From assembly GCA_016714365.1 (NCBI GenBank), contig JADJNH010000005.1:2828501-2892500 (forward strand): DNA of 64,000 nucleotides. The letters are read 5' to 3'. The position numbers and the translations under genes are program-made. Source of the stretch: Candidatus Vicinibacter affinis. Lineage in GTDB: Bacteria; Bacteroidota; Bacteroidia; Chitinophagales; Saprospiraceae. Each line of letters starts with the position of its first letter. Position 1 is the stretch's first letter. The notes under the pieces were generated by a model. The model saw only the letters and a list, made by a program, of their open reading frames with translations. It did not search any database and was not told the origin of the DNA. This document shows, in pieces, positions 26,830-35,315 of this stretch.

Positions 26830-28308
26830 ATGAAAAACTTATTCTTACTGTCATTATTGGCAATAGGGTGCTTATTAGAACTTCCAGGACAAGGCACTCA
26901 GGCTAGCTTTTGCGGAACTAATACTGCTGACCAGCAAAGATTAATCAACACAAGGCAATTATCTAACCATTTTTCAATTCCTGAATCTGGTATAATTTAC
27001 ATTCCGATTCAAGTTCATATTCTACGATCTGATGCCGGTAACGGAGGATATAATTTAGTTTCCCTTCAAGAGTCATTGTGTACTTTAAACAATGATTTCA
27101 AGAACACTGGAATTCAGTTTTATTTTGAAAATGAAGTTAATTACATCGACAATTCAAAATGGGACTCACATCCAAGATTTGAGGCTGGAATTGAGATGAT
27201 GAAAATCAACAACATTAAAAATGTAATTAATTGTTACATTGTTACTGACCCTGCTGGAAATTGCGGGTATTTTGCCTATGAAGGAGATGCAGTTGCATTG
27301 AGCAAAACATGCCTGGGAAAGAGCTCTCACACATGGGCACATGAATTGGGGCATTACTTTTCTTTACCACATACTTTTTTTGGATGGGAAGGGACTCCCT
27401 ATAGTTATAATAAACCAACTATCGAATATCAAGGACAGGTATGGCGTACAATTGAAAATGTTGACAGGAACAACTGTCCAATGGAGGCTGATGGATTCTG
27501 TGATACGCCACCTGACTACATAAGTAATCGTTGGAGTTGCGACGAAAATTCACAAAGCTCTTCAGTACAAAGAGATATAAACAATGAAGAATTTAAATCT
27601 GACGGCAGTCTCTTTATGTCATACGCAAATGATGCTTGTATGAGCCGGTTTGCTGCTGACCAATCAAAGGCAATGATAAATTATCTTATGTCAACGAGGT
27701 CAAATTTACTTCGTTCTTCTATAAACTATGTGGGAATTGAGGCATTCAACGACGATTTATTTTTTCCAATTGATTCGAGTACCATTTCTGCAAAGGATGT
27801 TATTTTTAACTGGAACAAAGCTTCTGGAGCTGAATCATATTTATTTCAACTTTCACGAACAGCAGCCTTTAGCCTTTTAATACAAAACGTAAGAACGGAA
27901 AACAATTTTATAAAATTAGATTCAATCCCTACAGGCAAAAACTTTTATTGGAGAGTAATTCCTATTAATAAATTTGATTTCTGCGCACAGTCTTCAAAGC
28001 CACTTTACTTCAATACAAATGTTATTAGTTCATCGAATGATATAACCCAATCTGAAAACGTTAAAATCTATCCAAATCCTGTAGGCCAAAACAAAACTCT
28101 TTTTGTGGTCGCCTCTAATACATCTTCTCTACTTGATATTAGCATATTTGATTTGGCAGGAAAAAAAATTGAGCTCAATACAATCAGTATTTTAGAAGGA
28201 GGAACAAACACAATTAATCTAGAAGAATTTAAGGCCGGAATTTATTTCCTTAGGATTAAAAATTCAGAAAAAGAAGTTATTAAAAAAATTATCATCTCTA
28301 ACAATTGA
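26830..28308 (+). CDS. Secreted M43-like zinc metalloprotease with T9SS C-terminal domain (copy 2)
   Basis: A 492-residue tandem paralogue of the preceding protein. It has a signal peptide (MKNLFLLSLLAIGCLLELPGQ), HELGHYFSLPH (H171, E172, H175, H181, again Ser in place of Gly), HTFFGWEG, ADGFCDTPPDY, FMSYANDAC as Met-turn region, an Fn3-like domain and a clearer type A sorting domain (VKIYPNPVGQN, GIYFLRIKNSEKEVIKKIII). The shared HTFFGWE and DGFCDTPxDY blocks show common descent, but overall similarity is modest, so the duplication is old. It ends 4 nt before sucC. Confidence 0.88.
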   Translation: MKNLFLLSLLAIGCLLELPGQGTQASFCGTNTADQQRLINTRQLSNHFSIPESGIIYIPIQVHILRSDAGNGGYNLVSLQESLCTLNNDFKNTGIQFYFENEVNYIDNSKWDSHPRFEAGIEMMKINNIKNVINCYIVTDPAGNCGYFAYEGDAVALSKTCLGKSSHTWAHELGHYFSLPHTFFGWEGTPYSYNKPTIEYQGQVWRTIENVDRNNCPMEADGFCDTPPDYISNRWSCDENSQSSSVQRDINNEEFKSDGSLFMSYANDACMSRFAADQSKAMINYLMSTRSNLLRSSINYVGIEAFNDDLFFPIDSSTISAKDVIFNWNKASGAESYLFQLSRTAAFSLLIQNVRTENNFIKLDSIPTGKNFYWRVIPINKFDFCAQSSKPLYFNTNVISSSNDITQSENVKIYPNPVGQNKTLFVVASNTSSLLDISIFDLAGKKIELNTISILEGGTNTINLEEFKAGIYFLRIKNSEKEVIKKIIISNN

Positions 28309-28312
28309 TTAA

Positions 28313-29518
28313 ATGAATATTCACGAATACCAGGGAAAAGAAGTACTGAAAAAATTTGGCATCTCCGTACAAAAAGGAATTATTGCAACAACTGTACAAG
28401 AAGCTGAACTTGCATTTGAACAAATTCAAAAAGACACAGGAACCCAGATTGCAGTAGTTAAAGCACAAATCCATGCCGGTGGTCGAGGTAAAGGAGGAGG
28501 GATAAAACTTGCAAAATCAAAAGAAGAGTTAAAGCAATATGCAAGTCAAATCCTTGGCATGTGGTTAAGAACCCCTCAAACTCCAGGAGGGATGGAAGGT
28601 CCTGGAAAATTAGTAAATAAAATTTTTATAGCAGAGGATTCTTACGCCCCTGATTTTAATGCCTGTAAAGAATATTATTTCTCCATACTTACAGATCGTG
28701 CCACCCAAAAGAATGTAATTATATATTCCAGTCAAGGTGGAATGGATATTGAACAAGTTGCAGAAGAAACTCCGCATCTTGTGCTAAAAGAGTATATTGA
28801 TGCAGCTTTAGGAATTCAAGAGTTTCAATTAAGGAAGATTGCTTTCAACCTAGACTTGGATGGAAAGGCTTATAAGGAAATGTGTGATTTTGTTAAAAAG
28901 TTATATACAGCCTTTCTTGGATCGGATGCTACATTAATTGAGATCAACCCCTGTCTCCGCACAGGTGATAACAGAATAATTGCTGTTGACTGTAAATTTG
29001 CGTTAGATGACAGTGCTTTATACCGACATCCGGAGCTTGAGAGTATGAGAGACGAAAACGAAGAAGATCCAACAGAAGTTGAAGCCAGAAACAATAACCT
29101 TAACTATGTAAAACTGGATGGCAATGTAGGTTGTATGGTAAATGGAGCCGGATTAGCCATGGCCACTATGGATATCATTAAAATGGCCGGAGGAAGTCCT
29201 GCAAATTTTTTGGATGTTGGAGGAACTGCAGATGCTGCCCGGGTTGAACAAGCATTCAGGATAATCTTGAAAGACCCTTCAGTAAAAGCAATACTGGTGA
29301 ATATTTTTGGCGGAATTGTAAGATGTGATCGCGTAGCTCAGGGCATTGTTGATGCCTATAGAAATATGGGAAACATAACTGTCCCTATAATTGTAAGACT
29401 CCAGGGAACCAACGCCGAAATTGCAAAGCAAATTATTGATGAATCAGGTTTGGAAGTTCATTCGGCCATCCAGCTTCAAGAAGCAGCCGATTTAGTAACC
29501 AAACTCCTTAAATCATAG
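28313..29518 (+). CDS. sucC: ADP-forming succinate--CoA ligase, beta subunit
   Basis: A 401-residue ATP-grasp enzyme beginning MNIHEYQGKEVLKKFG, with KAQIHAGGRGKGGG (nucleotide loop), EINPC (metal site), NGAGLAMATMD, FLDVGGTAD and VNIFGGIVRCD. With SucD (not in window) it makes succinate and ATP/GTP from succinyl-CoA in the TCA cycle. It is about 12 residues longer than many homologues, partly through QTPGGMEGPGKLVNK. It follows a secreted protease gene closely and precedes xseA by 7 nt; the run of genes may be one transcript, without obvious shared function. Confidence 0.97.
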   Translation: MNIHEYQGKEVLKKFGISVQKGIIATTVQEAELAFEQIQKDTGTQIAVVKAQIHAGGRGKGGGIKLAKSKEELKQYASQILGMWLRTPQTPGGMEGPGKLVNKIFIAEDSYAPDFNACKEYYFSILTDRATQKNVIIYSSQGGMDIEQVAEETPHLVLKEYIDAALGIQEFQLRKIAFNLDLDGKAYKEMCDFVKKLYTAFLGSDATLIEINPCLRTGDNRIIAVDCKFALDDSALYRHPELESMRDENEEDPTEVEARNNNLNYVKLDGNVGCMVNGAGLAMATMDIIKMAGGSPANFLDVGGTADAARVEQAFRIILKDPSVKAILVNIFGGIVRCDRVAQGIVDAYRNMGNITVPIIVRLQGTNAEIAKQIIDESGLEVHSAIQLQEAADLVTKLLKS

Positions 29519-29525
29519 AATTGAT

Positions 29526-30764
29526 TTGGACGAAACTATCACTCTAAAAAGGTTAAATGAATTTATTCAAAGAGTAATAGGCCTGAATTTTGAAGAGGCC
29601 ATTTGGATTAGAGGGGAGGTTTTACAAGCTAAAGAAAACCGTGGACACATTTACATTGAATTATCCGAAAAAGGTGACAAGGAAGAAATTGTTGCTCAGG
29701 CCTCTGCCGTTATTTGGAAAAATCAAACGACCCTCATCAATAAAAAATTTACATTCAATCTTTTAAGCATTTTAAAAGAAGGAAATCAGGTCAGGGTCAA
29801 GGTTCTTGTAGACTTTCATCCAAGATATGGTCTCAAACTTATTATTCAAGATTTAGATTCAGCCTACACTCTTGGACAAATTGCTCAAAAACGGCTACAA
29901 GTTATTTCAAAATTAAAAGACGAGCACCTTTGGCAACTTAACAAGAATTTAATGCTTCCTAAAGTAATCCAACGGATTGCATTAATTAGCAGTAAAACTG
30001 CTGCTGGGTATCTAGATTTTACCGATCACCTAAAAACTAATCCATTCAAGTATGCTTTTAACATTTCACATTTTCAAACCAGCATGCAGGGTGAAAAAAC
30101 AGAGGAGGAAATCAACAACGCCTTTCATGAAATTAATAAATGCGCACCAAATACATTTGATGTTGTAACCATCATAAGAGGCGGAGGAGCCAAATTAGAT
30201 TTGATAGATTTTGACAATTTCCAGATATCCAAAAATATTTGTGAGTGCAAATTCCCTGTACTTACAGGCATCGGGCATCAAACAGATGAATCAATTGCAG
30301 ACCTTAATGCTCACTACTCATTTAAAACTCCCACAGCAGTTGCAGAATATATTTTAAATCACAACTCTTTATTTGAAACTCAATTAATTGAAACATTCAA
30401 TGGAATAAAAAATTGGGGAATACGTAAAATTTCTATAGAAAAACTACGGCAAGAAAACATAAAAGCCAAAATCTACAATACTTTCCAACAAAAGGCTTGG
30501 CAAAACATTACCAATCTGAATGATATTTTTTCCAGAATTAAAAAAAATGGAAATGAAAAGTTACAAGGAGAATTGTTCAATTTAAAAAACATTGAATCGA
30601 TTTTGCAAATTAATGATCCTTTGGCTATTCTGGCTAAAGGTTACACGATTACCTTACAGGACAATCGATGGATTAAAAAATCAAATGAACTAGACCAAAA
30701 AAAAGAAATTACCATAAAGTTTATTGATGGTCAGATAGTTTCAAAAACGCAACAAGATGGCTAA
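29526..30764 (+). CDS. xseA: Exodeoxyribonuclease VII large subunit
   Basis: A 412-residue protein starting with TTG at 29526. The N-terminal OB-fold (about 8-105, IWIRGEVLQAKENRGHIYIEL) is followed by the catalytic domain with IALISSKTAAGYLDF, TIIRGGGAKLDL and GIGHQTDESIADL, and a C-terminal coiled-coil region (about 290-370) that binds the small subunits. It degrades single-stranded DNA to oligonucleotides. The 3' end overlaps xseB by 8 nt. Confidence 0.95.
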   Translation: MDETITLKRLNEFIQRVIGLNFEEAIWIRGEVLQAKENRGHIYIELSEKGDKEEIVAQASAVIWKNQTTLINKKFTFNLLSILKEGNQVRVKVLVDFHPRYGLKLIIQDLDSAYTLGQIAQKRLQVISKLKDEHLWQLNKNLMLPKVIQRIALISSKTAAGYLDFTDHLKTNPFKYAFNISHFQTSMQGEKTEEEINNAFHEINKCAPNTFDVVTIIRGGGAKLDLIDFDNFQISKNICECKFPVLTGIGHQTDESIADLNAHYSFKTPTAVAEYILNHNSLFETQLIETFNGIKNWGIRKISIEKLRQENIKAKIYNTFQQKAWQNITNLNDIFSRIKKNGNEKLQGELFNLKNIESILQINDPLAILAKGYTITLQDNRWIKKSNELDQKKEITIKFIDGQIVSKTQQDG

Positions 30765-30936
30765 ACAAAAAATTAAATATTCAGAAGCTTACCAGGAATT
30801 AGAAAGCATACTTCAAAAACTTCAGTCAGAAGAGATTCAGGTAGATGATATTTTAATCAATATAAACAGGGCAAAAGAATTACTTAAATTTTGCCAGGAG
30901 GCACTTAGAAAAATAAATGATGAAATTGAAAACTAA
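30757..30936 (+). CDS. xseB: Exodeoxyribonuclease VII small subunit
   Basis: A 59-residue helical protein (MAKQKIKYSEAYQELESILQ at its start, then IQVDDILININRAKELLKFC) with the family's typical spacing of two helices. Its ATG overlaps the end of xseA by 8 nt. It completes the ExoVII complex with several copies per large subunit. Confidence 0.93.
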   Translation: MAKQKIKYSEAYQELESILQKLQSEEIQVDDILININRAKELLKFCQEALRKINDEIEN

Positions 30937-30972
30937 ACAATATCATTTGAATAAAAAAAATCCATAATGACA

Positions 30973-32445
30973 TTATTTTTTAAAAATATTTTTGATCAGA
31001 ATAACCGGGTTAGCATCATTCTGAGCAGACCAAGTAAGCAGAATGCCAGGGATTAGTATTACAGCACAAGGAATCCATGCGGCAGTCAATGCACCTAATG
31101 TAAGCCCCTCTGAAAGTCTTTTACAGAATGTATTGAGTAAAATATAAACTATGAACACTAAAATACAAATTATTAATGGATACCCATACCCGCCTTTTCT
31201 AACAATTGCTCCCAAAGGAGCACCAACAAAAACAAATAACAAACAAACCAAGGCAAATGAATATTTAATATAAAGTTCATAAGCAAACTTTGATTTCTTT
31301 TTTCGTAAATTTTTCTCACTCTCTTCAAAGCTCCTTTTATTGTTCAATTCACGATCCAAATTTTGCTTTGCTCTTTGATAAGCCGTAAAACTTGATTCTC
31401 TATCAGAATTATGGTATTTTAATAAAAGAGAATCAATTTTAAAATTTGCTGTATATAATTTGTTATAATCTGCTTTAAAATCCTTCAATAATTTACTCTC
31501 CGGGGATCGTTGAATTCCCTTTAATTTGACATCATTAATCGCCTTACCTCTATCTTCTTTTGTCTGTTCAATAAATCTGGAAAATATAGGATGATAAAGA
31601 TTTGCTCTTTGCTTAGACAAACTATCAAGTTCAGAGCGCAGTTGTTTAGAATTCTTCATCCTCTGATTACTCTTGAATAAATCTTCATCTGATCTTTCTA
31701 GCTCAAACTCTTCTAAGGGAAAAACTTTAGTAAGTTCTTTAAATTTTGTTCTTACAAATGGATAAAGTGAATTGCTTACAGTAGCCCGATCTGGAACTTG
31801 ATAAATCTCACCATTTTCTAATTGCATTACAAGAAATTTTCCTCCCGGAGTTACATACATCTCTCCACTTCTTGCCAAAATCGTCGCCTTCGTACTGGTA
31901 TTACTGTGGTCGTCAATCAGAATATTTTGTATGGTTTTTCCATTACTTAATTTTTTCTCAATTCGAATTACATATCCATAGAAATCTTCATTAAAAACTC
32001 CTTCTTCCAGACTTAATGTAGGTTTTTGTCTTTTCAGATCGTGTAATCGGCTTAAAAATTTTAAATTAGATTTAGGAATTACATAATCAGAGAAAAACCA
32101 GGAAACCAAACCAATTGAAGTACACAACAACATTATTGGCAGCATTATTCTCACCAATGAAACCCCAGCTGATTTGATACTAGACAACTCATATCTTTCA
32201 CCCAAATTTCCAAATAAAAATACTCCTGCCAGTAAAACTCCTATCGGCAATGCCATAGGCACAAGCGACAATGACAAATAACTTAAAAATTCAATAATTA
32301 CAAAAATACCCGCCCCTTTACCAATAATGTCATCAATATACAACCATAAAGTCTGCATGACTAAAACAAAAAGAGCTATAAAAAAGGAAACTGCAAAAGG
32401 CCCAATAAAGCCTTTAACTAGCATCAAATCAAGCCGTTTTACCAT
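30973..32445 (-). CDS. LptF/LptG family (YjgP/YjgQ) permease
   Basis: A 490-residue membrane protein with three N-terminal transmembrane helices (about 15-35, 55-75, 98-118), a large central soluble region (about 120-385) and three C-terminal helices (about 390-480). The N-terminus MVKRLDLMLVKGFIGPFAVSF and SIKSAGVSLVRIM are typical of LptF/LptG, the pair that extracts LPS for the Lpt bridge. A charged coiled-coil-like stretch (about 255-385, many Lys/Glu/Ser) enlarges the periplasmic domain compared with proteobacterial LptF. No lptB is adjacent. Confidence 0.88.
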   Translation of the reverse strand: MVKRLDLMLVKGFIGPFAVSFFIALFVLVMQTLWLYIDDIIGKGAGIFVIIEFLSYLSLSLVPMALPIGVLLAGVFLFGNLGERYELSSIKSAGVSLVRIMLPIMLLCTSIGLVSWFFSDYVIPKSNLKFLSRLHDLKRQKPTLSLEEGVFNEDFYGYVIRIEKKLSNGKTIQNILIDDHSNTSTKATILARSGEMYVTPGGKFLVMQLENGEIYQVPDRATVSNSLYPFVRTKFKELTKVFPLEEFELERSDEDLFKSNQRMKNSKQLRSELDSLSKQRANLYHPIFSRFIEQTKEDRGKAINDVKLKGIQRSPESKLLKDFKADYNKLYTANFKIDSLLLKYHNSDRESSFTAYQRAKQNLDRELNNKRSFEESEKNLRKKKSKFAYELYIKYSFALVCLLFVFVGAPLGAIVRKGGYGYPLIICILVFIVYILLNTFCKRLSEGLTLGALTAAWIPCAVILIPGILLTWSAQNDANPVILIKNIFKK

Positions 32446-32492
32446 TCAATTATGGATTTAAATGTATTGGAAGGCAAATTCAATTTGACAAA

Positions 32493-34277
32493 TTAATAAC
32501 AATAATGATTGGCCTGAATGATATGATGTGCGACAATCCTCCGATTCTCCTTTACATTAACATTTTCATATCTTGAAAACCGTTTTATCCCCATCAACAT
32601 AATCTTTAACTCATCGCCTGTAGCAAAGGAAGTCAAAGCATCTTGTGCATTCTTGACGATCCTAGATTGTGCATCGTTTAAAAAGACTTTCAACATTGCA
32701 ACAAATGGTAAAATCTCAGCCTCATTTTTAATTTCATACAACTTTTGAACTCTTAAGAGTAGAGATTCCGAATTGTATAAATCAATTGCAATATCAGCTA
32801 TATTCATCAGCACTTCCTGTTGTTCTTTTAAATCATGCTTTCCATCCATCTGATATTTAACGGCGGCTCCTGCTACCATTAAAAGAACTTTTTTAAATTC
32901 TTGTACGGCTCTTTTTTCAATACCAAAAGGTCCAGTTGGAATATCCATGGATGGAAGACCGGTTAATTCTTTTTGAACGGCCCAGGCAGGTCCTACTAAA
33001 TCTAACTCACCTTTCAATGCACGTTTGAGAATCATATTAATGCACAACATCCTGTTTATTTCATTTGTGCCTTCATAAATCCTATTGATTCTTGCATCAC
33101 GATACAATCTTGCAGGAAGGTACTCCTCAGAGTATCCATAACCACCATGAATTTGAAGCAATTCATCAACCACATAATCCAAAACCTCAGAACCATTTAT
33201 TTTAATAATAGCACATTCAACCGCATATTCCTCTGCAGCTTCCAGCATTGCTTTTCCAAAATCTATCCCTTTTGCCAATTCTTCATTCTTCTTGTCTTCC
33301 ATTAAGTCACTAACTCTATAAATTGTAGACTCTAATGCGAAAACTCTTATTGCAGATTCCGCAATTTTAAATTGAATTGCTCCATAATTTGATATGACTT
33401 TTTGAAATTGTTGCCTTTCATTTGCATAGGAAACTCCTAGGCTAATGCATCGTTTACATCCCCCCATGGCCATCGCCCCCAACTTATATCTTCCAATATT
33501 TAAAACATTGAAAGCAATGAGGTGCCCCTTTCCAATTTCTCCCAATACATTTTCTGCGGGCACTTTAACGTTTTCAAAAAACACCTGTCTGGTAGAAGAA
33601 CCTTTAATACCCAATTTATGCTCTTCAGACCCCAAAATCAATCCTTCTGTACCTTTTTCTAAAATAAAGCCTGTGAATTTGTCTCCATCAATCTGAGCAA
33701 AGACAATAAATATATCTGCAAAACCAGCGTTGGTAATCCACATTTTCTGCCCATTAAGCAAATAAAATTTGCCTGAATTGTCAAGAATCGCTTTAGTTTT
33801 AGCACTTAAGGCATCACTTCCAGAACCTGGCTCGGTAAGGCAGTATGAGGCTTTCAATTGACCGCTTGATAGACCAGGTAAGTATTTTAACTTCTGCTCC
33901 TCCGTCCCAAAATACAATATAGGAAGCATGCCAATTCCGGTATGGGCGGCAATTGTAGTATTAAATGATGCATCACCAGCTCCAAGCTCTTCTGAAATAA
34001 TTGTGTTTGAATGTGTATCCAATTCCACTCCTCCATAAACAGCAGGTATGTGTGCACCAAGTAGACCCAATGAGGCAGCATTTTCCAATAATGATTGTTG
34101 CTCTTCTAATTTGAATCCTCTTTTCCAAATTTCATTCTCTACAAAATCTCTAACTGTATCTCGAATTAAACGTTGATCATTGTTTATGTCTTCAGGTATA
34201 AAATTGGTCTTATAATTTGTCTCCTTTATTAGAAATTCACCTCCCTGCAATACTTTGGGCATATTTTCTGACATCAT
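32493..34277 (-). CDS. Acyl-CoA dehydrogenase family protein, long (VLCAD-like) form
   Basis: A 594-residue protein: residues 30-420 form the acyl-CoA dehydrogenase core (KASYCLTEPGSGSDA, KMWITNAGFADIF, IHGGYGYSEEY, YEGTNEINRM with the candidate catalytic Glu), followed by a 160-residue helical C-terminal extension as in VLCAD/ACAD9-type enzymes. It oxidises acyl-CoA with FAD in beta-oxidation. The SPFH gene upstream is 12 nt away on the same strand and probably in the same transcript. Two Met codons begin the frame (MMSENMPK). Confidence 0.92.
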   Translation of the reverse strand: MMSENMPKVLQGGEFLIKETNYKTNFIPEDINNDQRLIRDTVRDFVENEIWKRGFKLEEQQSLLENAASLGLLGAHIPAVYGGVELDTHSNTIISEELGAGDASFNTTIAAHTGIGMLPILYFGTEEQKLKYLPGLSSGQLKASYCLTEPGSGSDALSAKTKAILDNSGKFYLLNGQKMWITNAGFADIFIVFAQIDGDKFTGFILEKGTEGLILGSEEHKLGIKGSSTRQVFFENVKVPAENVLGEIGKGHLIAFNVLNIGRYKLGAMAMGGCKRCISLGVSYANERQQFQKVISNYGAIQFKIAESAIRVFALESTIYRVSDLMEDKKNEELAKGIDFGKAMLEAAEEYAVECAIIKINGSEVLDYVVDELLQIHGGYGYSEEYLPARLYRDARINRIYEGTNEINRMLCINMILKRALKGELDLVGPAWAVQKELTGLPSMDIPTGPFGIEKRAVQEFKKVLLMVAGAAVKYQMDGKHDLKEQQEVLMNIADIAIDLYNSESLLLRVQKLYEIKNEAEILPFVAMLKVFLNDAQSRIVKNAQDALTSFATGDELKIMLMGIKRFSRYENVNVKENRRIVAHHIIQANHYCY

Positions 34278-34289
34278 TTTATCAATAAT

Positions 34290-35198
34290 TTAATTACCAT
34301 TAAGCATTAACGGAGTATTCTTTCCATTAAGCACTATTACTTTTGCGTTCTGAGACAGACTCAACTCTTTATAAGCTTTAATTAATTCATATTCCAATTG
34401 CTTATCAGTTAAACCAGTATTGATAATTCTTTGATAATCAGCAATGCCTTGAGCTTCCACCCTTTTTCGCTCTGCTTCTTGTTTTTCTTTCATAAGCACA
34501 AATTGCATTTTCTGAGATTCCTGTTCTGCTCTAATTTTTTCTTCTATGGAAGCTTTAATACTGGTTGGCAAACTAATATTCCTAATTAGCAATTGTTCAA
34601 GTATCAACCCCCTGGCTAAAAAATCCTCCTCGACTGTTTTAAATATTTTCATTTGAAACTCGTCTCTTTTACTTGAATAAAGTTCAATTGCTTCATAACC
34701 AACCGAAAAATCTCTGATTCTAGATCTTGCAAGTGGCCGTATAACTTTATCCTGATAATCTTTTCCAATTTCATTATAAATCTTTGGAGCAGACGTTGGC
34801 AATACTTTATAAAGCACTGTTACATCAATTACAATCTCTAATCCATCTTTAGTCAATGCCCTAATTGCATCATCTCCCTTCACATTACCTTCATCTGTTA
34901 CTCCTGACATCGTGTAGTTTTGTGTGCGCACGTCCATTTCATGAATTACCAACAGAGGATTCACCACGTGCAATCCCGGATATAAAATATCTTGTTGAAC
35001 CTTACCGAACAGAGATTTTACACCGATTTGACCAGCATTTATTTGAATAAAGCAAGAGCTAAAAACTCCAACAAGGATTAAAACAAAAGCTGCGACACGA
35101 AATATTTTAGATAATTTCCTTATAGAAGGATGCTGGTTTTCCTGATTTAGAAAAAATTGAACTCCCAGCCCCAAAATGCCAATTACAATAAGTATCAT
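34290..35198 (-). CDS. SPFH/Band 7 (prohibitin-like) membrane protein
   Basis: From the ATG at 35198 the protein has 302 residues; a TTG 15 nt upstream is possible. Two hydrophobic N-terminal segments are followed by a PHB/SPFH domain (about 50-220: QINAGQIGVKSLFGKVQQDI, VIDVTVLYKV, RSRIRDFSVGYEAIELYSSKR) and a coiled coil (about 220-270, KEKQEAERKRVEAQGIADYQ). Such proteins form rings at the inner membrane that shield proteases or organise microdomains. It lies 12 nt upstream of the long acyl-CoA dehydrogenase gene. Confidence 0.9.
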   Translation of the reverse strand: MILIVIGILGLGVQFFLNQENQHPSIRKLSKIFRVAAFVLILVGVFSSCFIQINAGQIGVKSLFGKVQQDILYPGLHVVNPLLVIHEMDVRTQNYTMSGVTDEGNVKGDDAIRALTKDGLEIVIDVTVLYKVLPTSAPKIYNEIGKDYQDKVIRPLARSRIRDFSVGYEAIELYSSKRDEFQMKIFKTVEEDFLARGLILEQLLIRNISLPTSIKASIEEKIRAEQESQKMQFVLMKEKQEAERKRVEAQGIADYQRIINTGLTDKQLEYELIKAYKELSLSQNAKVIVLNGKNTPLMLNGN

Positions 35199-35315
35199 AA
35201 TAATAAAATTCAAAACACAAGCTACTAACTATAACTCTATTTGTTCTTTAGATTTAACACAAATTCGAACGATACAGTTCAAATAACTAAAATTGAGCAG
35301 GTTGCTAATTTGATT

